In this document: positions 22,627 to 31,792 of the stretch, piece by piece
Position numbering within the stretch: the first letter of the stretch is position 1
How the letters are laid out: the number at the start of each line of letters is the position of its first letter
Assembly (NCBI RefSeq): GCF_025642785.1
Contig: NZ_JANZKU010000020.1
Location: 22,959 to 86,958, forward strand
Origin: Pseudomonas sp. RIT-PI-AD
Lineage (GTDB): Bacteria > Pseudomonadota > Gammaproteobacteria > Pseudomonadales > Pseudomonadaceae
Reading direction: 5' to 3'
DNA: 64,000 nt
Translations under genes and position numbers: made by a program
Notes under the pieces: generated by a model
What the model saw: only the letters and a program-made list of their open reading frames with translations
Told to the model about the DNA's origin: nothing
The model's database searches: none

Positions 22627-23421
22627 CTAGTGCAGGGTTTCTTCGCCGTCGCTGTCCTGCCCGGAGGCGTCCGCCAGGGCGGCGGAGTCCTCGACCGGCA
22701 GCGCGGCGAGGTCGTCGAAATCGGTCTTGAGCCCCTGCTCCATTCCGTCCAGTTCGGCCAACAGGCTGCGGAAACTGGTCTCTTCGCGGGGTTCGCCGGC
22801 GTCTTCCGCCGCACTGGCATCGGCGCGGGCCTGCAGGTCGGCCGGCACCGGCGCGTCCTCTTCCAGGCCGAGCACCGGCTCGGGCTCCAGTTCGCGCAGC
22901 GCGGCCAGCGGCGGCAAGCCCTCCAGGCTCTTGAGGTTGAAATGGTCGAGGAAAGCCTTGGTGGTGGCGAACATCGCCGGCTTGCCGGGAACGTCGCGAT
23001 AACCCACCACGCGTATCCATTCGCGTTCCTGCAAGGTCTTGACGATCTGGCTGTTCACCGCGACGCCACGGATGTCCTCGATCTCGCCCCGGGTGATCGG
23101 CTGGCGATACGCGATCAGGGCGAGGGTTTCCAACAGCGCGCGGGAGTAGCGCTGCGGACGTTCCTCCCACAGCCGCCCGACCCAGGGCGAAAAGCGCTCG
23201 CGGATCTGCAGGCGATAACCGGACGCCACCTCCTTCAGTTCGAAGGCCCGCTTGTCGCAGGACTTGCGCAGCGCCTCCAGGCCGGCCTTGAGCTGGCTCG
23301 GCGAGGGCCGCTCGGCCTCCTCGAACAGCTCGCCCAGGCGCTCCAGGGAAAGCGGCCTGCCGGCGGCGAGCAGGTAGGCTTCGAGCAACAGGGCAAGGGC
23401 TTTCGGGTCGGAGAGATTCAT
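22627..23421 (-). CDS. scpB: Segregation and condensation protein B
   Basis: ScpB binds the kleisin ScpA in the SMC-ScpAB condensin; 264 residues. Two winged-helix domains are recognisable, with the conserved YSRALLETLALIAYRQPITRGEI-type segment (about residues 90-115) and PGKPAMFATTKAFLDHF. The C-terminal 75 residues are acidic and low-complexity (EPREETSF, ASGQDSDGEETLH), longer than in Bacillus. The ATG at 23421 immediately follows the ScpA stop (TGAATG), implying coupled translation and matched stoichiometry. Confidence 0.95.
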   Translation of the reverse strand: MNLSDPKALALLLEAYLLAAGRPLSLERLGELFEEAERPSPSQLKAGLEALRKSCDKRAFELKEVASGYRLQIRERFSPWVGRLWEERPQRYSRALLETLALIAYRQPITRGEIEDIRGVAVNSQIVKTLQEREWIRVVGYRDVPGKPAMFATTKAFLDHFNLKSLEGLPPLAALRELEPEPVLGLEEDAPVPADLQARADASAAEDAGEPREETSFRSLLAELDGMEQGLKTDFDDLAALPVEDSAALADASGQDSDGEETLH

Positions 23422-24234
23422 TCAGTCTTCGGTTCTGGCACGGACATGGATCGGCGCGAAGGGCTCATTCTGCACCAGCTCGACCAAGGATTCCTTGACC
23501 AGCTCGAGCACCGCCATGAAGGTCACCACCACGCCCAAACGACCTTCCTCGGCGCTGAACAGCGCCGCGAAGGGCACGAAGGCGCCGCCGCGCAGGCGTT
23601 CCAGCACCTGGCTCATGCGCTCGCGGGTGGACAGCGCCTCGCGGGTGATCTGGTGGCTTTCGAACATGTCCGCGCGCCGCAGCACTTCGGCCATGGACAG
23701 CAACAGTTCCTCCAGGCTGACGTCCGGCAGGCGCTTACGCACCCGCGCCTCGGGCGCCGCCACCGTGGGCACCAGGACCTCGCGACCGACCCGCGGCAAG
23801 CGGTCGATTCCCTCGGCGGCGGCCTTGTAGCGCTCGTACTCCTGCAGGCGGCGGATCAGCTCCGCGCGCGGATCGTCCTCCTCCGCCTCGATCTCGCTGG
23901 AGCGCGGCAGGAGCATGCGCGACTTGATCTCGGCGAGCATCGCCGCCATCACCAGGTACTCCGCCGCCAGCTCCAGGCGCACGGTCTTCATCAGCTCGAC
24001 ATACCCCATGTATTGATGGGTGATCTCCGCGACCGGAATGTCGAGGATGTCGATGTTCTGCTTACGGATCAGGTACAGCAGCAGGTCGAGGGGCCCTTCG
24101 AAGGCCTCGAGGAAGACTTCCAGGGCATCCGGCGGGATGTACAGGTCGATCGGCAGCTCGGTGACCGCCTGGCCGTAGACCAGGGCGAACGGCAGCTCCT
24201 GCTGGAGGGGCCCGTCCTGCGGCGCTTCGCTCAC
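23422..24234 (-). CDS. scpA: Segregation and condensation protein A (kleisin)
   Basis: The kleisin subunit that bridges SMC heads, 270 residues. The N-terminal domain shows FEGPLDLLLYLIRKQNIDILDIPVAEIT. The middle carries MAAMLAEIKSRMLLPR. The C-terminal winged helix includes VVVTFMAVLELVKESLVELVQ. The start is GTG at 24234, overlapping the TGA of yciO (GTGA). Pseudomonads also have MksB/MukB-like condensins elsewhere. The order with scpB and yciO is conserved in the genus. Confidence 0.95.
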   Translation of the reverse strand: MSEAPQDGPLQQELPFALVYGQAVTELPIDLYIPPDALEVFLEAFEGPLDLLLYLIRKQNIDILDIPVAEITHQYMGYVELMKTVRLELAAEYLVMAAMLAEIKSRMLLPRSSEIEAEEDDPRAELIRRLQEYERYKAAAEGIDRLPRVGREVLVPTVAAPEARVRKRLPDVSLEELLLSMAEVLRRADMFESHQITREALSTRERMSQVLERLRGGAFVPFAALFSAEEGRLGVVVTFMAVLELVKESLVELVQNEPFAPIHVRARTED

Positions 24235-24863
24235 GCGTCGGCCTGCCGGAACGGCGCCGGATCGCCGCAGCCCACGCGGATCACCTCGGGCTCGCCATCG
24301 GCCAGGTCGATCACCGTGGACGCCTCGAGGCCGCCGTAGCCGCCATCGATGATCAGGTCCACCTGGCGCTCCAGCACTTGGCGCATCTCGTAGGGATCGC
24401 TCATCGGCAGGCTTTCCCCGGGCAGGATCAGGGTCGCGCTGAGCAGGGGCTCGCCGAGTTCCGCGAGCAGCGCCTGGGTGATCGGGTGATCCGGCACCCG
24501 CAGGCCGATGGTGCGCCGCTTGGGGTGCATGAGCATGCGCGGCACCTCGCGGGTGGCACTGAGGATGAAGGTGTAGGGGCCAGGGGTATGCGCCTTGAGC
24601 AGGCGGAAGGCGCCGGTGTCCACCTTGGCGAACACCCCCAGTTGCGACAGGTCGCTGCACACCAGGGTGAGGTTGTGCTTGTCGTCCAGGCGGCGCAGGC
24701 GACGGATGCGCTCGACGGCATTCTTGTCGCCCAGGTGGCAACCCACGGCGTACGAGGAATCGGTGGGATAGACCACCAAGCCGCCGTTGCGAATGATCTC
24801 CACGGCCTGCTTGATCAAGCGGGCCTGTGGGTTCTCCGGATGAAGCTGGAAAAACTGGCTCAT
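24231..24863 (-). CDS. yciO: YciO-type YrdC/Sua5-domain protein
   Basis: A member of the YrdC/Sua5 family with 210 residues. Family members bind RNA and nucleotides; Sua5/TsaC makes threonylcarbamoyl-AMP for tRNA t6A. This is the YciO subgroup, with VVYPTDSSYAVGCHLGDKNAVERI at the N-terminus, PGPYTFILSA, and RVPDHPITQALL. The true TsaC is usually encoded elsewhere, so a t6A role is unproven. It overlaps scpA by 4 bases and follows the PHP-domain nuclease gene by 13 bases, all on the minus strand as one probable operon. Confidence 0.9.
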   Translation of the reverse strand: MSQFFQLHPENPQARLIKQAVEIIRNGGLVVYPTDSSYAVGCHLGDKNAVERIRRLRRLDDKHNLTLVCSDLSQLGVFAKVDTGAFRLLKAHTPGPYTFILSATREVPRMLMHPKRRTIGLRVPDHPITQALLAELGEPLLSATLILPGESLPMSDPYEMRQVLERQVDLIIDGGYGGLEASTVIDLADGEPEVIRVGCGDPAPFRQADA

Positions 24864-24876
24864 GGACTCTCGCTGT

Positions 24877-25734
24877 TCACAGAGGGGTGAAAATTGGACC
24901 GAAGCGGTCCCACAGGGGTGGCAGGTCTTCGGGCACCGGGCGGTACATGCCCAGCTCCGACCAATCGCCGGGCGCGTGGAAATCGCTGCCGGCGCTGACC
25001 AGTAGACCGAACTCGCGGGCCAGAATTGCGAGGCCGCCGACCTGCTCCGCGGGTTGCAGCCCGTTGACCACCTCCAGGGCGTGGCCGCCGCCGGCGATGA
25101 AATCGGCGATCAGCTTGCGCCGCTTGCTGCGGGTGAAGGCATATTGCCAGGGATGCGCCAGGCTGATCCAGGCGCCGGCGGCCACCAGGGTCGCCAGTGC
25201 CGACGCCAGGCTCGGCCAATGCTGCTTGACGTCGCCCAGCTTGCCCGAGCCCAGCCACCTGCGGAACGCCTCCGCCCTGTCGCCGACATGGCCGGCGCGC
25301 ACCAGGAATTCGGCGAAGTGCGGACGCGCCGGTGCGTTGCCGCTGTCGCCGAGCGCCTGCTGGATCGCGCGGGCGCCCTCGAAGGCGCCCGGCATGCCCT
25401 TGGCCGCCAGGCGCGCGCCGATTTCCTCGGCCCGCGCCCAGCGGCCCCGGTGCAACTCGCCGATGGCCGCTTGCAAGGCCGGGGCGTCGCGATCGAAGGC
25501 ATAGCCGAGCACGTGGATGGTGGCGCCGCCCCAGGTACAGGACAGCTCGATGCCCGGGATGAGGCGGATATCCAGGGCCTGGGCCGCGCGCTGCGCCTCG
25601 TCCAGGCCTTCCAGGGTGTCGTGGTCGGTCAGCGCCAGCACACGGACGCCGCGGTCATGGGCGCGGGCGACCAGCACCGAGGGCGCCAGCGCACCATCGG
25701 AAGCGGTGCTGTGACAGTGCAGGTCGATTTGCAT
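24877..25734 (-). CDS. PHP-domain nuclease, RNase AM (YciV/TrpH) type
   Basis: A 285-residue metal-dependent phosphoesterase. The PHP metal-binding motifs are [45 protein letters not shown] and [11 protein letters not shown]. The E. coli homologue YciV (RNase AM) is a 5'-3' exonuclease that matures the 5' ends of rRNA and degrades short oligonucleotides. The ATG at 25734 matches the family start. It is divergent from yciB and is the first gene of the run toward rluB. Confidence 0.9.
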   Translation of the reverse strand: MQIDLHCHSTASDGALAPSVLVARAHDRGVRVLALTDHDTLEGLDEAQRAAQALDIRLIPGIELSCTWGGATIHVLGYAFDRDAPALQAAIGELHRGRWARAEEIGARLAAKGMPGAFEGARAIQQALGDSGNAPARPHFAEFLVRAGHVGDRAEAFRRWLGSGKLGDVKQHWPSLASALATLVAAGAWISLAHPWQYAFTRSKRRKLIADFIAGGGHALEVVNGLQPAEQVGGLAILAREFGLLVSAGSDFHAPGDWSELGMYRPVPEDLPPLWDRFGPIFTPL

Positions 25735-25911
25735 AAGGCTCGGCTCACTCCAGTTCGATGCGCCAGCGTCTTCCGATCTGCCGCGGGTCGCCGCCGGTCG
25801 GTTGCCGGGGCGCTCCCTCATAATACCCTGTGGAAAACTCCAACCCGATCGGAGTTTCCCTGCATAGCGGGTTTGTTATTATGCCGGGACATCCCGCCCG
25901 TGGCCGCCGCA

Positions 25912-26502
25912 GTGAAACAACTCATCGATTTCATCCCGCTCATCCTGTTTTTCATCGTCTACAAACTCGAACCCCGCGTCGTCGAACTGGCCGGACACAG
26001 CGTCACGCTGGGCGGCATCTTCAGCGCCACGGCGGTGCTGATCATCGCGTCGGTGGTGGTCTACGGGGCGATCTTCATCGCCCATCGCCGGCTGGAAAAA
26101 GGCCAATGGCTGACCCTCGCCGCCTGCCTGGTCTTTGGCGGCATGACCCTGGCGTTTCACAGCGAGACCTTCCTCAAATGGAAGGCGCCGGTGGTCAACT
26201 GGCTGTTCGCCCTAGCCTTCGCCGCCAGCCACTTCATCGGCGACAAGCCGCTGATCCAGCGCATCATGGGCCATGCGATCACCCTGCCGGCGATCACCTG
26301 GATTCGCCTGAACCTGGCCTGGATCCTGTTCTTCCTGATCTGTGGTTCGGCGAACCTGTTCGTCGCCTTCACCTTTCCCGAATACTGGGTCGACTTCAAA
26401 GTCTTCGGCAGCCTGGGCTTGACCCTGCTGTTCCTGGCTGGCCAGGGCCTGTTCCTCGCGCGGCACCTGCACGACGCCGAACCCGAAAACCGTAACGAGT
26501 AA
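25912..26502 (+). CDS. yciB: Inner-membrane spanning protein YciB / septation protein A
   Basis: A polytopic inner-membrane protein of 196 residues with five hydrophobic helices, starting [18 protein letters not shown] (encoded from GTG). It has the family segments [24 protein letters not shown] and [14 protein letters not shown]. YciB homologues are linked to cell-envelope and septum assembly and, in plasma membrane integrity, act with other envelope proteins; the exact activity is unclear. Its stop is 8 bases before yciI, forming a two-gene unit common in proteobacteria. Confidence 0.93.
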   Translation: MKQLIDFIPLILFFIVYKLEPRVVELAGHSVTLGGIFSATAVLIIASVVVYGAIFIAHRRLEKGQWLTLAACLVFGGMTLAFHSETFLKWKAPVVNWLFALAFAASHFIGDKPLIQRIMGHAITLPAITWIRLNLAWILFFLICGSANLFVAFTFPEYWVDFKVFGSLGLTLLFLAGQGLFLARHLHDAEPENRNE

Positions 26503-26510
26503 GGATCACC

Positions 26511-26810
26511 ATGCTCTACGCGATCATCGCCACCGATGTACAGGATTCCCTGGAAAAGCGCCTGGCCGCCCGGCCCGACCATCTCGCCCGCCTCGAACGG
26601 TTGAAGACCGAAGGCCGCCTGGTGCTGGCCGGCCCGCACCCGGCCGTCGACAGCAACGACCCGGGAACCGCCGGCTTCAGCGGCAGCCTGGTGGTGGCCG
26701 ATTTCGAATCCCTGGAAGCGGCCAAGGCCTGGGCGGAGGCCGACCCCTATCGCGACGCGGGCGTATACGCCTCGGTGCTGGTCAAGCCCTTCAAGCGCGT
26801 GCTGCCCTGA
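26511..26810 (+). CDS. yciI: YciI family protein
   Basis: A 99-residue protein of the dimeric alpha+beta (ferredoxin-like) YciI family. It shows the conserved [23 protein letters not shown], with the His/Asp pair typical of the fold, and [22 protein letters not shown]. Its biochemical role is unknown; related domains have been proposed as enzymes or ligand-binding modules. AAGGA lies before the ATG, and the gene is coupled to yciB. Confidence 0.93.
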   Translation: MLYAIIATDVQDSLEKRLAARPDHLARLERLKTEGRLVLAGPHPAVDSNDPGTAGFSGSLVVADFESLEAAKAWAEADPYRDAGVYASVLVKPFKRVLP

Positions 26811-26973
26811 GGCCCGCCGGGCGCTCGCCGTGGGTCCAGCCCCGAAGGATGGACACGAGCGCCGGCCACGTTTCCGATCTGCGAATCCTTCGTTATCGTT
26901 CGGCCCGGTATGCCCTTCGCGGGCGATACGCGGAACATCCGGCTGCTGCGCCACCCGGCGCTCGAGGATAGTC

Positions 26974-27651
26974 ATGAGCGAACTGCTGTTGATCGACGAC
27001 GACCAGGAGCTGTGCGATCTGCTCGCCACCTGGCTGGTCCAGGAAGGCTTCATCGTGCGGGCCTGCCACGACGGCCAGGCCGCGCGCCAGGCCCTGGCCG
27101 AACAGGCGCCGGCCGCCGTGGTGCTGGACGTCATGCTGCCCGACGGCAGCGGACTGGAATTGCTCAAGCAACTGCGCAGCGATCACCCGGACCTGCCGGT
27201 GGTCATGCTGTCCGCCCGCGGCGAGCCCCTGGACCGCATCCTCGGCCTGGAACTGGGCGCCGACGACTACCTGGCCAAGCCTTGCGACCCCCGCGAATTG
27301 ACCGCCCGCCTGCGCGCCGTGCTGCGACGTACCCAACCGGTGGCGCAAACCAGCCAGCTGGAGCTGGGCGACCTGAACTACAGCCCGTTGCGTGGGGTGG
27401 CCAGCGTCGGTGGCCAGGAAATCGCCTTGACCGTGTCCGAGGGGCGCTTGCTGGAAGCCCTGCTCACCCAGCCCGGCGAACCCCTCGACAAGCAGGAACT
27501 GGCGCAACTGGCCCTGGGGCGCAAACTGACGCTCTACGACCGCAGCCTGGACATGCACGTCAGTAACCTGCGCAAGAAGCTCGGCACCCACGCCGACGGC
27601 CGTCCACGCATCGTCGCGTTGCGCAGCCGCGGCTATTACTACGCGCCCTGA
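26974..27651 (+). CDS. cpxR: Cpx-type envelope stress response regulator
   Basis: An OmpR-family response regulator of 225 residues. The receiver domain has the acidic pocket DDD at 8-10, the phospho-acceptor Asp52 in VVLDVMLPDG, and the lysine in YLAKPCDPREL. The C-terminal winged helix ends LRKKLGTHADGRPRIVALRSRGYYYAP. The neighbourhood (cpxP-like periplasmic gene, then a HAMP histidine kinase) and the size match CpxR of P. aeruginosa, reported there to activate the MexAB-OprM efflux genes. A GTAAA-N6-GTAAA site follows the gene, before cpxP. Confidence 0.9.
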   Translation: MSELLLIDDDQELCDLLATWLVQEGFIVRACHDGQAARQALAEQAPAAVVLDVMLPDGSGLELLKQLRSDHPDLPVVMLSARGEPLDRILGLELGADDYLAKPCDPRELTARLRAVLRRTQPVAQTSQLELGDLNYSPLRGVASVGGQEIALTVSEGRLLEALLTQPGEPLDKQELAQLALGRKLTLYDRSLDMHVSNLRKKLGTHADGRPRIVALRSRGYYYAP

Positions 27652-27692
27652 TCCGGCCGGCGCGACAGGCCTTCTCGCCGCGGCCGGCGGCC

Positions 27693-27708
27693 TTTACCTT
27701 GCCTTTAC
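27693..27708 (-). promoter_or_regulatory. CpxR box before the cpxP-like gene
   Basis: Reading on the minus strand, GTAAA-GGCAAG-GTAAA is two perfect CpxR half-sites separated by 6 bases, within the accepted 4-8 spacing. It lies 80 bases upstream of the ATG of the cpxP-like gene. This is the expected place for autoactivation of the periplasmic partner. It supports the identity of the regulator. Confidence 0.65.
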
Positions 27709-27788
27709 CCTCGCCTGACCACGCTTGACCTGGCGCGCCCTAGACTGGGCTCATCCGGCAACCGGCCGGTGATCGACGAGGAAAGATC

Positions 27789-28211
27789 ATGCACAAGACA
27801 CTCACTGCCCTGCTGTTCGCCATCGCGCTTCCCGGCCTGGCCATGGCCGACTCCGCCCGTGCCCCCATGGGCGGCCCGCCGGGGGGTGATTTCGGCGGCC
27901 TGCATATGTTCAAGGCGCTCGACTTGAACCGCGATCAACGCCGCGACGTGGGCATCCTGATGGCCGAACAGATGAAGAGCCGCCGGGATATCACCGAGCG
28001 CTATCTGGACAAGCTGCCGGCAGCCGACAAGCAGGCCATGGAGAACGAAATCAAGGCCGCCAAGGACAAAACCGATGCGGCGATCCAGGCGCAGCTGACG
28101 CCGGACCAGCAAAAGCGTTTCGCCGAGCTGAAACAGGAACAGACCAAGCGCCGCGCCGAACGGGAAGAATTCGAAGCCTGGAAGGCCCAGCGGGTCAGCA
28201 AGACCGAGTGA
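27789..28211 (+). CDS. Periplasmic Spy/CpxP-like protein
   Basis: A secreted protein of 140 residues. The signal peptide (residues 1 to about 20) is cut after ALPGLAMA. The mature chain starts with a Gly/Pro-rich segment, then forms a long charged alpha-helical region with LNRDQRRDVGILMAEQM and the CpxP/Spy-type LTPDQQKRFAELKQEQTKRR. Family members are periplasmic chaperones that quench the Cpx kinase. It lies between the regulator and sensor genes, as in P. aeruginosa, and is probably induced through the CpxR box upstream. Confidence 0.85.
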   Translation: MHKTLTALLFAIALPGLAMADSARAPMGGPPGGDFGGLHMFKALDLNRDQRRDVGILMAEQMKSRRDITERYLDKLPAADKQAMENEIKAAKDKTDAAIQAQLTPDQQKRFAELKQEQTKRRAEREEFEAWKAQRVSKTE

Positions 28212-28234
28212 GAAAAGCCCAAGCCAACCCCATC

Positions 28235-28264
28235 GCCCTCGGGTAGCCTGCTGCCCGGGGGTTT
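28235..28264 (+). terminator. Possible attenuating hairpin between cpxP-like and sensor genes
   Basis: CCTCGGGTAGC / GCTGCCCGGGG forms a G+C-rich stem with a very short loop, followed by GTTTTCACGTTTT. The T-run is interrupted, so termination would be partial. That would let the periplasmic protein outnumber the membrane kinase. This is an inference from structure only. Confidence 0.4.
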
Positions 28265-28285
28265 TCACGTTTTCGAGGAGGCGCC

Positions 28286-29605
28286 GTGCGCTCATTGTTC
28301 TGGCGGGTGTTCGCCAGTTTCTGGCTGGCCATCGCCCTGGTCGCCGGCCTCTCGCTGTTGCTGGGCCATGCCGCCAACCAGGACACCTGGATCATCGCGC
28401 GCCATCCGGCCATCGCCAACTTCGCCGGCAACTGGGTGAAGGCCTTCGAGGCGGGCGACACGCAGCGCGCGTACAGCTTGCTGGAGCGCCGCAAGAGCCG
28501 TTACCACATGGACGTGCAGATCCTCGACGTGAACTACATCCCGCTGATGCGGGTAACCCAGCTCCCCGCCCCGCCGCTATTCGGGCCACGCAACGATCGA
28601 CGCCTGCCCTGGCGACGCCTGACCGAGGAATACACCAGCGAAAAGGGCAACACCTACCTGTTCATCTACCGCCTGCCGTATCCCGAACTGGACGACTGGC
28701 GGCGCAGCAGCCTGCTCTGGCCGTTGAGCGCCCTGGGCATCGCGCTGGTGGTGCTGACCCTGTTCAGCCTGCTGCTCACGCTGTCCATCACCCGACCGCT
28801 GGACCGCCTGCGCCGCGCCGTGCATGACCTCGGCCACACCGTCTACCAACAGGAAAGCCTCTCCCGCCTGGCTCGACGCCACGACGAATTGGGGGTGCTG
28901 GCGCGCGACTTCAACCGGATGGGCCAGCGCCTCCAAGGGCTGATCGGCAGCCAGCGACAACTGTTGCGCGACGTATCCCACGAGCTGCGCTCGCCCCTCG
29001 CGCGGTTGCGCATCGCCCTGGCGCTGGCCGAACGGGCGGGCGCCGAGGAACGCGAACGCCTATGGCCGCGCCTGACCCAGGAGTGCGATCGCCTGGAAGC
29101 GCTGATCAGCGAAATCCTCGCCCTCGCCCGGCTCGATGCCGAGCCGGGCGCGTCCCACCGCATCGAGTTGCTGCCGCTGGCGCGCAAGCTGCGCGAAGAC
29201 GCCAAGCTGAGCCACCCGAACCAACGCATCGACCTGCACATAGAACCGGACCTGACCCTGCTCGGCTGGCCGGACATGCTGGAGCGCGCGCTGGACAACC
29301 TGTTGCGCAACGCCCTGCGCTTCAACCCGCCCTCGGCGCCCATCGAGATCGTCGCGCGACGGCGGGGCGAACGTCTGCTGCTGAGCGTGCGCGACCAGGG
29401 TCCCGGCGTCGCCGAAGAACATCTCGAGCGGCTCGGCGAGCCGTTCTTCCGCGAACCCGGGCAGAGCGCCAGCGGCCACGGGCTCGGGCTGGCCATCGCC
29501 CGGCGCGCGGTCGAGCGGCACGCCGGCAACCTGATCCTGGGAAACCATCCGCAGGGCGGCTTCATCGCCACCCTCGACCTGCCCCTGGATCGCGGCGCGA
29601 CCTGA
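28286..29605 (+). CDS. cpxS: Cpx-type sensor histidine kinase
   Basis: A membrane histidine kinase of 439 residues that presumably phosphorylates the regulator encoded just upstream. It has an N-terminal helix (about 7-27), a periplasmic domain of about 120 residues, and a second helix near 150-172. A HAMP linker (TRPLDRLRRAV) is followed by the H-box LLRDVSHELRSPLARLRIAL and the ATPase domain with LDNLLRNALRF (N), DQGPGV (G1) and GHGLGLAIARR (G2). The start is GTG with GAGGAGG upstream. It is named CpxA in enterics and CpxS in P. aeruginosa. Confidence 0.9.
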   Translation: MRSLFWRVFASFWLAIALVAGLSLLLGHAANQDTWIIARHPAIANFAGNWVKAFEAGDTQRAYSLLERRKSRYHMDVQILDVNYIPLMRVTQLPAPPLFGPRNDRRLPWRRLTEEYTSEKGNTYLFIYRLPYPELDDWRRSSLLWPLSALGIALVVLTLFSLLLTLSITRPLDRLRRAVHDLGHTVYQQESLSRLARRHDELGVLARDFNRMGQRLQGLIGSQRQLLRDVSHELRSPLARLRIALALAERAGAEERERLWPRLTQECDRLEALISEILALARLDAEPGASHRIELLPLARKLREDAKLSHPNQRIDLHIEPDLTLLGWPDMLERALDNLLRNALRFNPPSAPIEIVARRRGERLLLSVRDQGPGVAEEHLERLGEPFFREPGQSASGHGLGLAIARRAVERHAGNLILGNHPQGGFIATLDLPLDRGAT

Positions 29606-29635
29606 GCCTGGCGGCCAGCCGGTGCTACCGGCGGG

Positions 29636-30193
29636 TCAGCCCCAGGCCGATACGAAGTCTTCGGGAGACAAGACCGGCGGGGTGCGGAAGCCGTTTTCCG
29701 CCTGCCCCAGGTAGATGAACCCGAGGATACGTTCCGACTCGCTCAGACCCAGCCCCTGGGCGACGTGACGGTCGTGGGACAGCTCGCCGGTGCGCCATAT
29801 CGCGCCGAGTCCCTGGGCATAGGCCGCCTGGACGATACCGTAGGCCGCGCATCCGGCCGCCAGGACCTGCTCGCCATGGGGCACTTTCGGGTGATCCTGC
29901 AGGCGGGCGATCGCCACCACCAGCAGGGGCGCGCGCAACGGCATGGCCCGGGCCTTGTCGAGCGCCTCGGGACGCGGGTCGGCGGTATTCCTGCGCACCG
30001 CCTCGACGAAGAGCTCGCCCAGCTTCTCCCGCGCCGCGCCTTCAAGGGTCAGGAAGCGCCAGGGCCGCAATTGACCGTGGTCAGGGGCGCGCAAGGCGGC
30101 GCGGAACAGCAGGTCGCGTTGCGCGGCGGTCGGCGCCGGACCCGTCAGGCGCGCCACGGACACGCGGTTGAGCAAGGCATCGAGAGCATCCAT
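29636..30193 (-). CDS. Nitroreductase family protein, YdjA type
   Basis: An FMN-dependent NAD(P)H oxidoreductase of the small YdjA-like nitroreductase group, 185 residues. Typical segments are RRAPDHGQLRPWRF-like RAALRAPDHGQLRPWRFLTL, the substrate/FMN region QVLAAGCAAYGIVQAAYAQGLGAIWRTG and the C-terminal ERILGFIYLGQ. The natural substrate is unknown. The ATG at 30193 has AGGAGATGG upstream. It converges with the histidine kinase gene and diverges from trkH. Confidence 0.88.
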   Translation of the reverse strand: MDALDALLNRVSVARLTGPAPTAAQRDLLFRAALRAPDHGQLRPWRFLTLEGAAREKLGELFVEAVRRNTADPRPEALDKARAMPLRAPLLVVAIARLQDHPKVPHGEQVLAAGCAAYGIVQAAYAQGLGAIWRTGELSHDRHVAQGLGLSESERILGFIYLGQAENGFRTPPVLSPEDFVSAWG

Positions 30194-30329
30194 AGACCAT
30201 CTCCTAGATCGAATGAGCCGGCATTCTAGCCTGATCGCGCCCGCGCACGTCCCCGGCGACCGCCGCCGGTTTACAGCGCTAGCGCCATGGGTAGAATGGC
30301 GCCCTTCGTCCGCGTGACCGAGTTCTCCC

Positions 30330-31784
30330 ATGGCTTTGCCGACCCTGCGCATCATCGGTTTCATCATCGGCATCTTCCTCATCACCCTGGCCATCAGCAT
30401 GACGATCCCCATGCTGACGCTGCTGGCCTACGACCGTGGCGACGACCTCAACTCCTTCCTCTGGGCCAGCCTGATCACCTTCGCCACCGGGCTCGCCCTG
30501 GTGCTGCCGGGCCGTCCGCAATCGATCAACCTGCGCCCGCGGGACATGTACTTCCTGACCACCGCGAGCTGGATGGCGGTATGCGGCTTCGCCGCGCTGC
30601 CGCTGCTGATGATCCAGCACATCAGCTACACCGACGCGTTCTTCGAAAGCATGTCCGGGGTGACAGCCACCGGCGCCACCATTCTCAGCGGCCTCGACGG
30701 CATGTCGCCGGGCATCCTGATCTGGCGCTCGCTGCTGCACTGGCTGGGCGGCATCGGCTTCATCGGCATGGCGGTGGCGATCCTGCCCTTGCTGCGGGTC
30801 GGCGGCATGCGCCTGTTCCAGACCGAATCCTCGGACTGGTCGGAAAAGGTGATGCCGCGCTCGCACATGGTGGCCAAGTACATCCTGGCGGTGTATGTCG
30901 GCATCACCCTGCTCGGCAGCCTCGGTTTCTGGGCCGCCGGGATGAGCGCGTTCGACGCGGTGAACCACGCCATGTCGGCGATCTCCACCGGCGGCTTCTC
31001 CACCTCGGACCTGTCCCTGGCCAAATGGCGACAGCCGGCGGTGCACTGGGTCGCGGTGGTGGTGATGATCCTCGGCAGCCTGCCCTTCACCCTCTACGTG
31101 GCGACCCTGCGCGGCCACCGCCTGGCGCTGTGGAAGGACCAGCAGGTACGCGGGCTGCTCGGCCTGCTGCTGGTGACCTGGTTCGGCTTCAGCCTGTGGT
31201 ACTGGCTGCATTCGGACATGCCCTGGCTGGACGCCTTCCGCATCGTCGCGGTGAACGTCACCTCGGTGGTCACCACCACCGGCTTCGCCCTTGGCGACTA
31301 CACCCTGTGGGGCAGCTTCTCGATCATGCTGTTCTTCTATCTGGGGTTCATCGGCGGCTGCTCCGGCTCCACCGCCGGTGGGCTGAAGATCTTCCGCTTC
31401 CAGGTGGCCTGGGTGCTGCTGCGCGCCAACCTGCAGCAACTGGTGCACCCGCGCGCGGTGATCAAGCAGCAGTACAACGGCCACAACCTCGACGACGAGA
31501 TCGTACGTTCGATCATCACCTTCTCGTTCTTCTTCACCATCACCATCGCGGTGATCGCCCTGGGCCTGACCCTCACCGGGCTCGACTGGATCACCGCCTT
31601 GTCCGGCGCGGCCAGCACCGTGTGCGGCGTCGGCCCGGGCATGGGCCACATCATCGGGCCGGCGGGGAATTTCTCCAGCCTGCCGGACGCGGCGAAATGG
31701 ATGCTGTCGGTGGGAATGCTGCTCGGGCGCCTGGAAATCATCACCGTGCTGGTGCTGCTGACGCCGACCTTCTGGCGTCACTGA
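30330..31784 (+). CDS. trkH: Trk potassium uptake protein TrkH
   Basis: The channel-forming subunit of the Trk K+ uptake system, working with cytoplasmic TrkA; 484 residues with multiple membrane helices and four pore loops. Selectivity-filter-type glycines appear in SGVTATGATILSG, MSAISTGGFST, TSVVTTTGFALGD and GAASTVCGVGPG. The residue pair GGCSGSTAGGLKIFR is characteristic. It ends only 8 bases from the stop of a convergent AraC-family gene. Confidence 0.96.
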   Translation: MALPTLRIIGFIIGIFLITLAISMTIPMLTLLAYDRGDDLNSFLWASLITFATGLALVLPGRPQSINLRPRDMYFLTTASWMAVCGFAALPLLMIQHISYTDAFFESMSGVTATGATILSGLDGMSPGILIWRSLLHWLGGIGFIGMAVAILPLLRVGGMRLFQTESSDWSEKVMPRSHMVAKYILAVYVGITLLGSLGFWAAGMSAFDAVNHAMSAISTGGFSTSDLSLAKWRQPAVHWVAVVVMILGSLPFTLYVATLRGHRLALWKDQQVRGLLGLLLVTWFGFSLWYWLHSDMPWLDAFRIVAVNVTSVVTTTGFALGDYTLWGSFSIMLFFYLGFIGGCSGSTAGGLKIFRFQVAWVLLRANLQQLVHPRAVIKQQYNGHNLDDEIVRSIITFSFFFTITIAVIALGLTLTGLDWITALSGAASTVCGVGPGMGHIIGPAGNFSSLPDAAKWMLSVGMLLGRLEIITVLVLLTPTFWRH

Positions 31785-31792
31785 GGCCCGCC

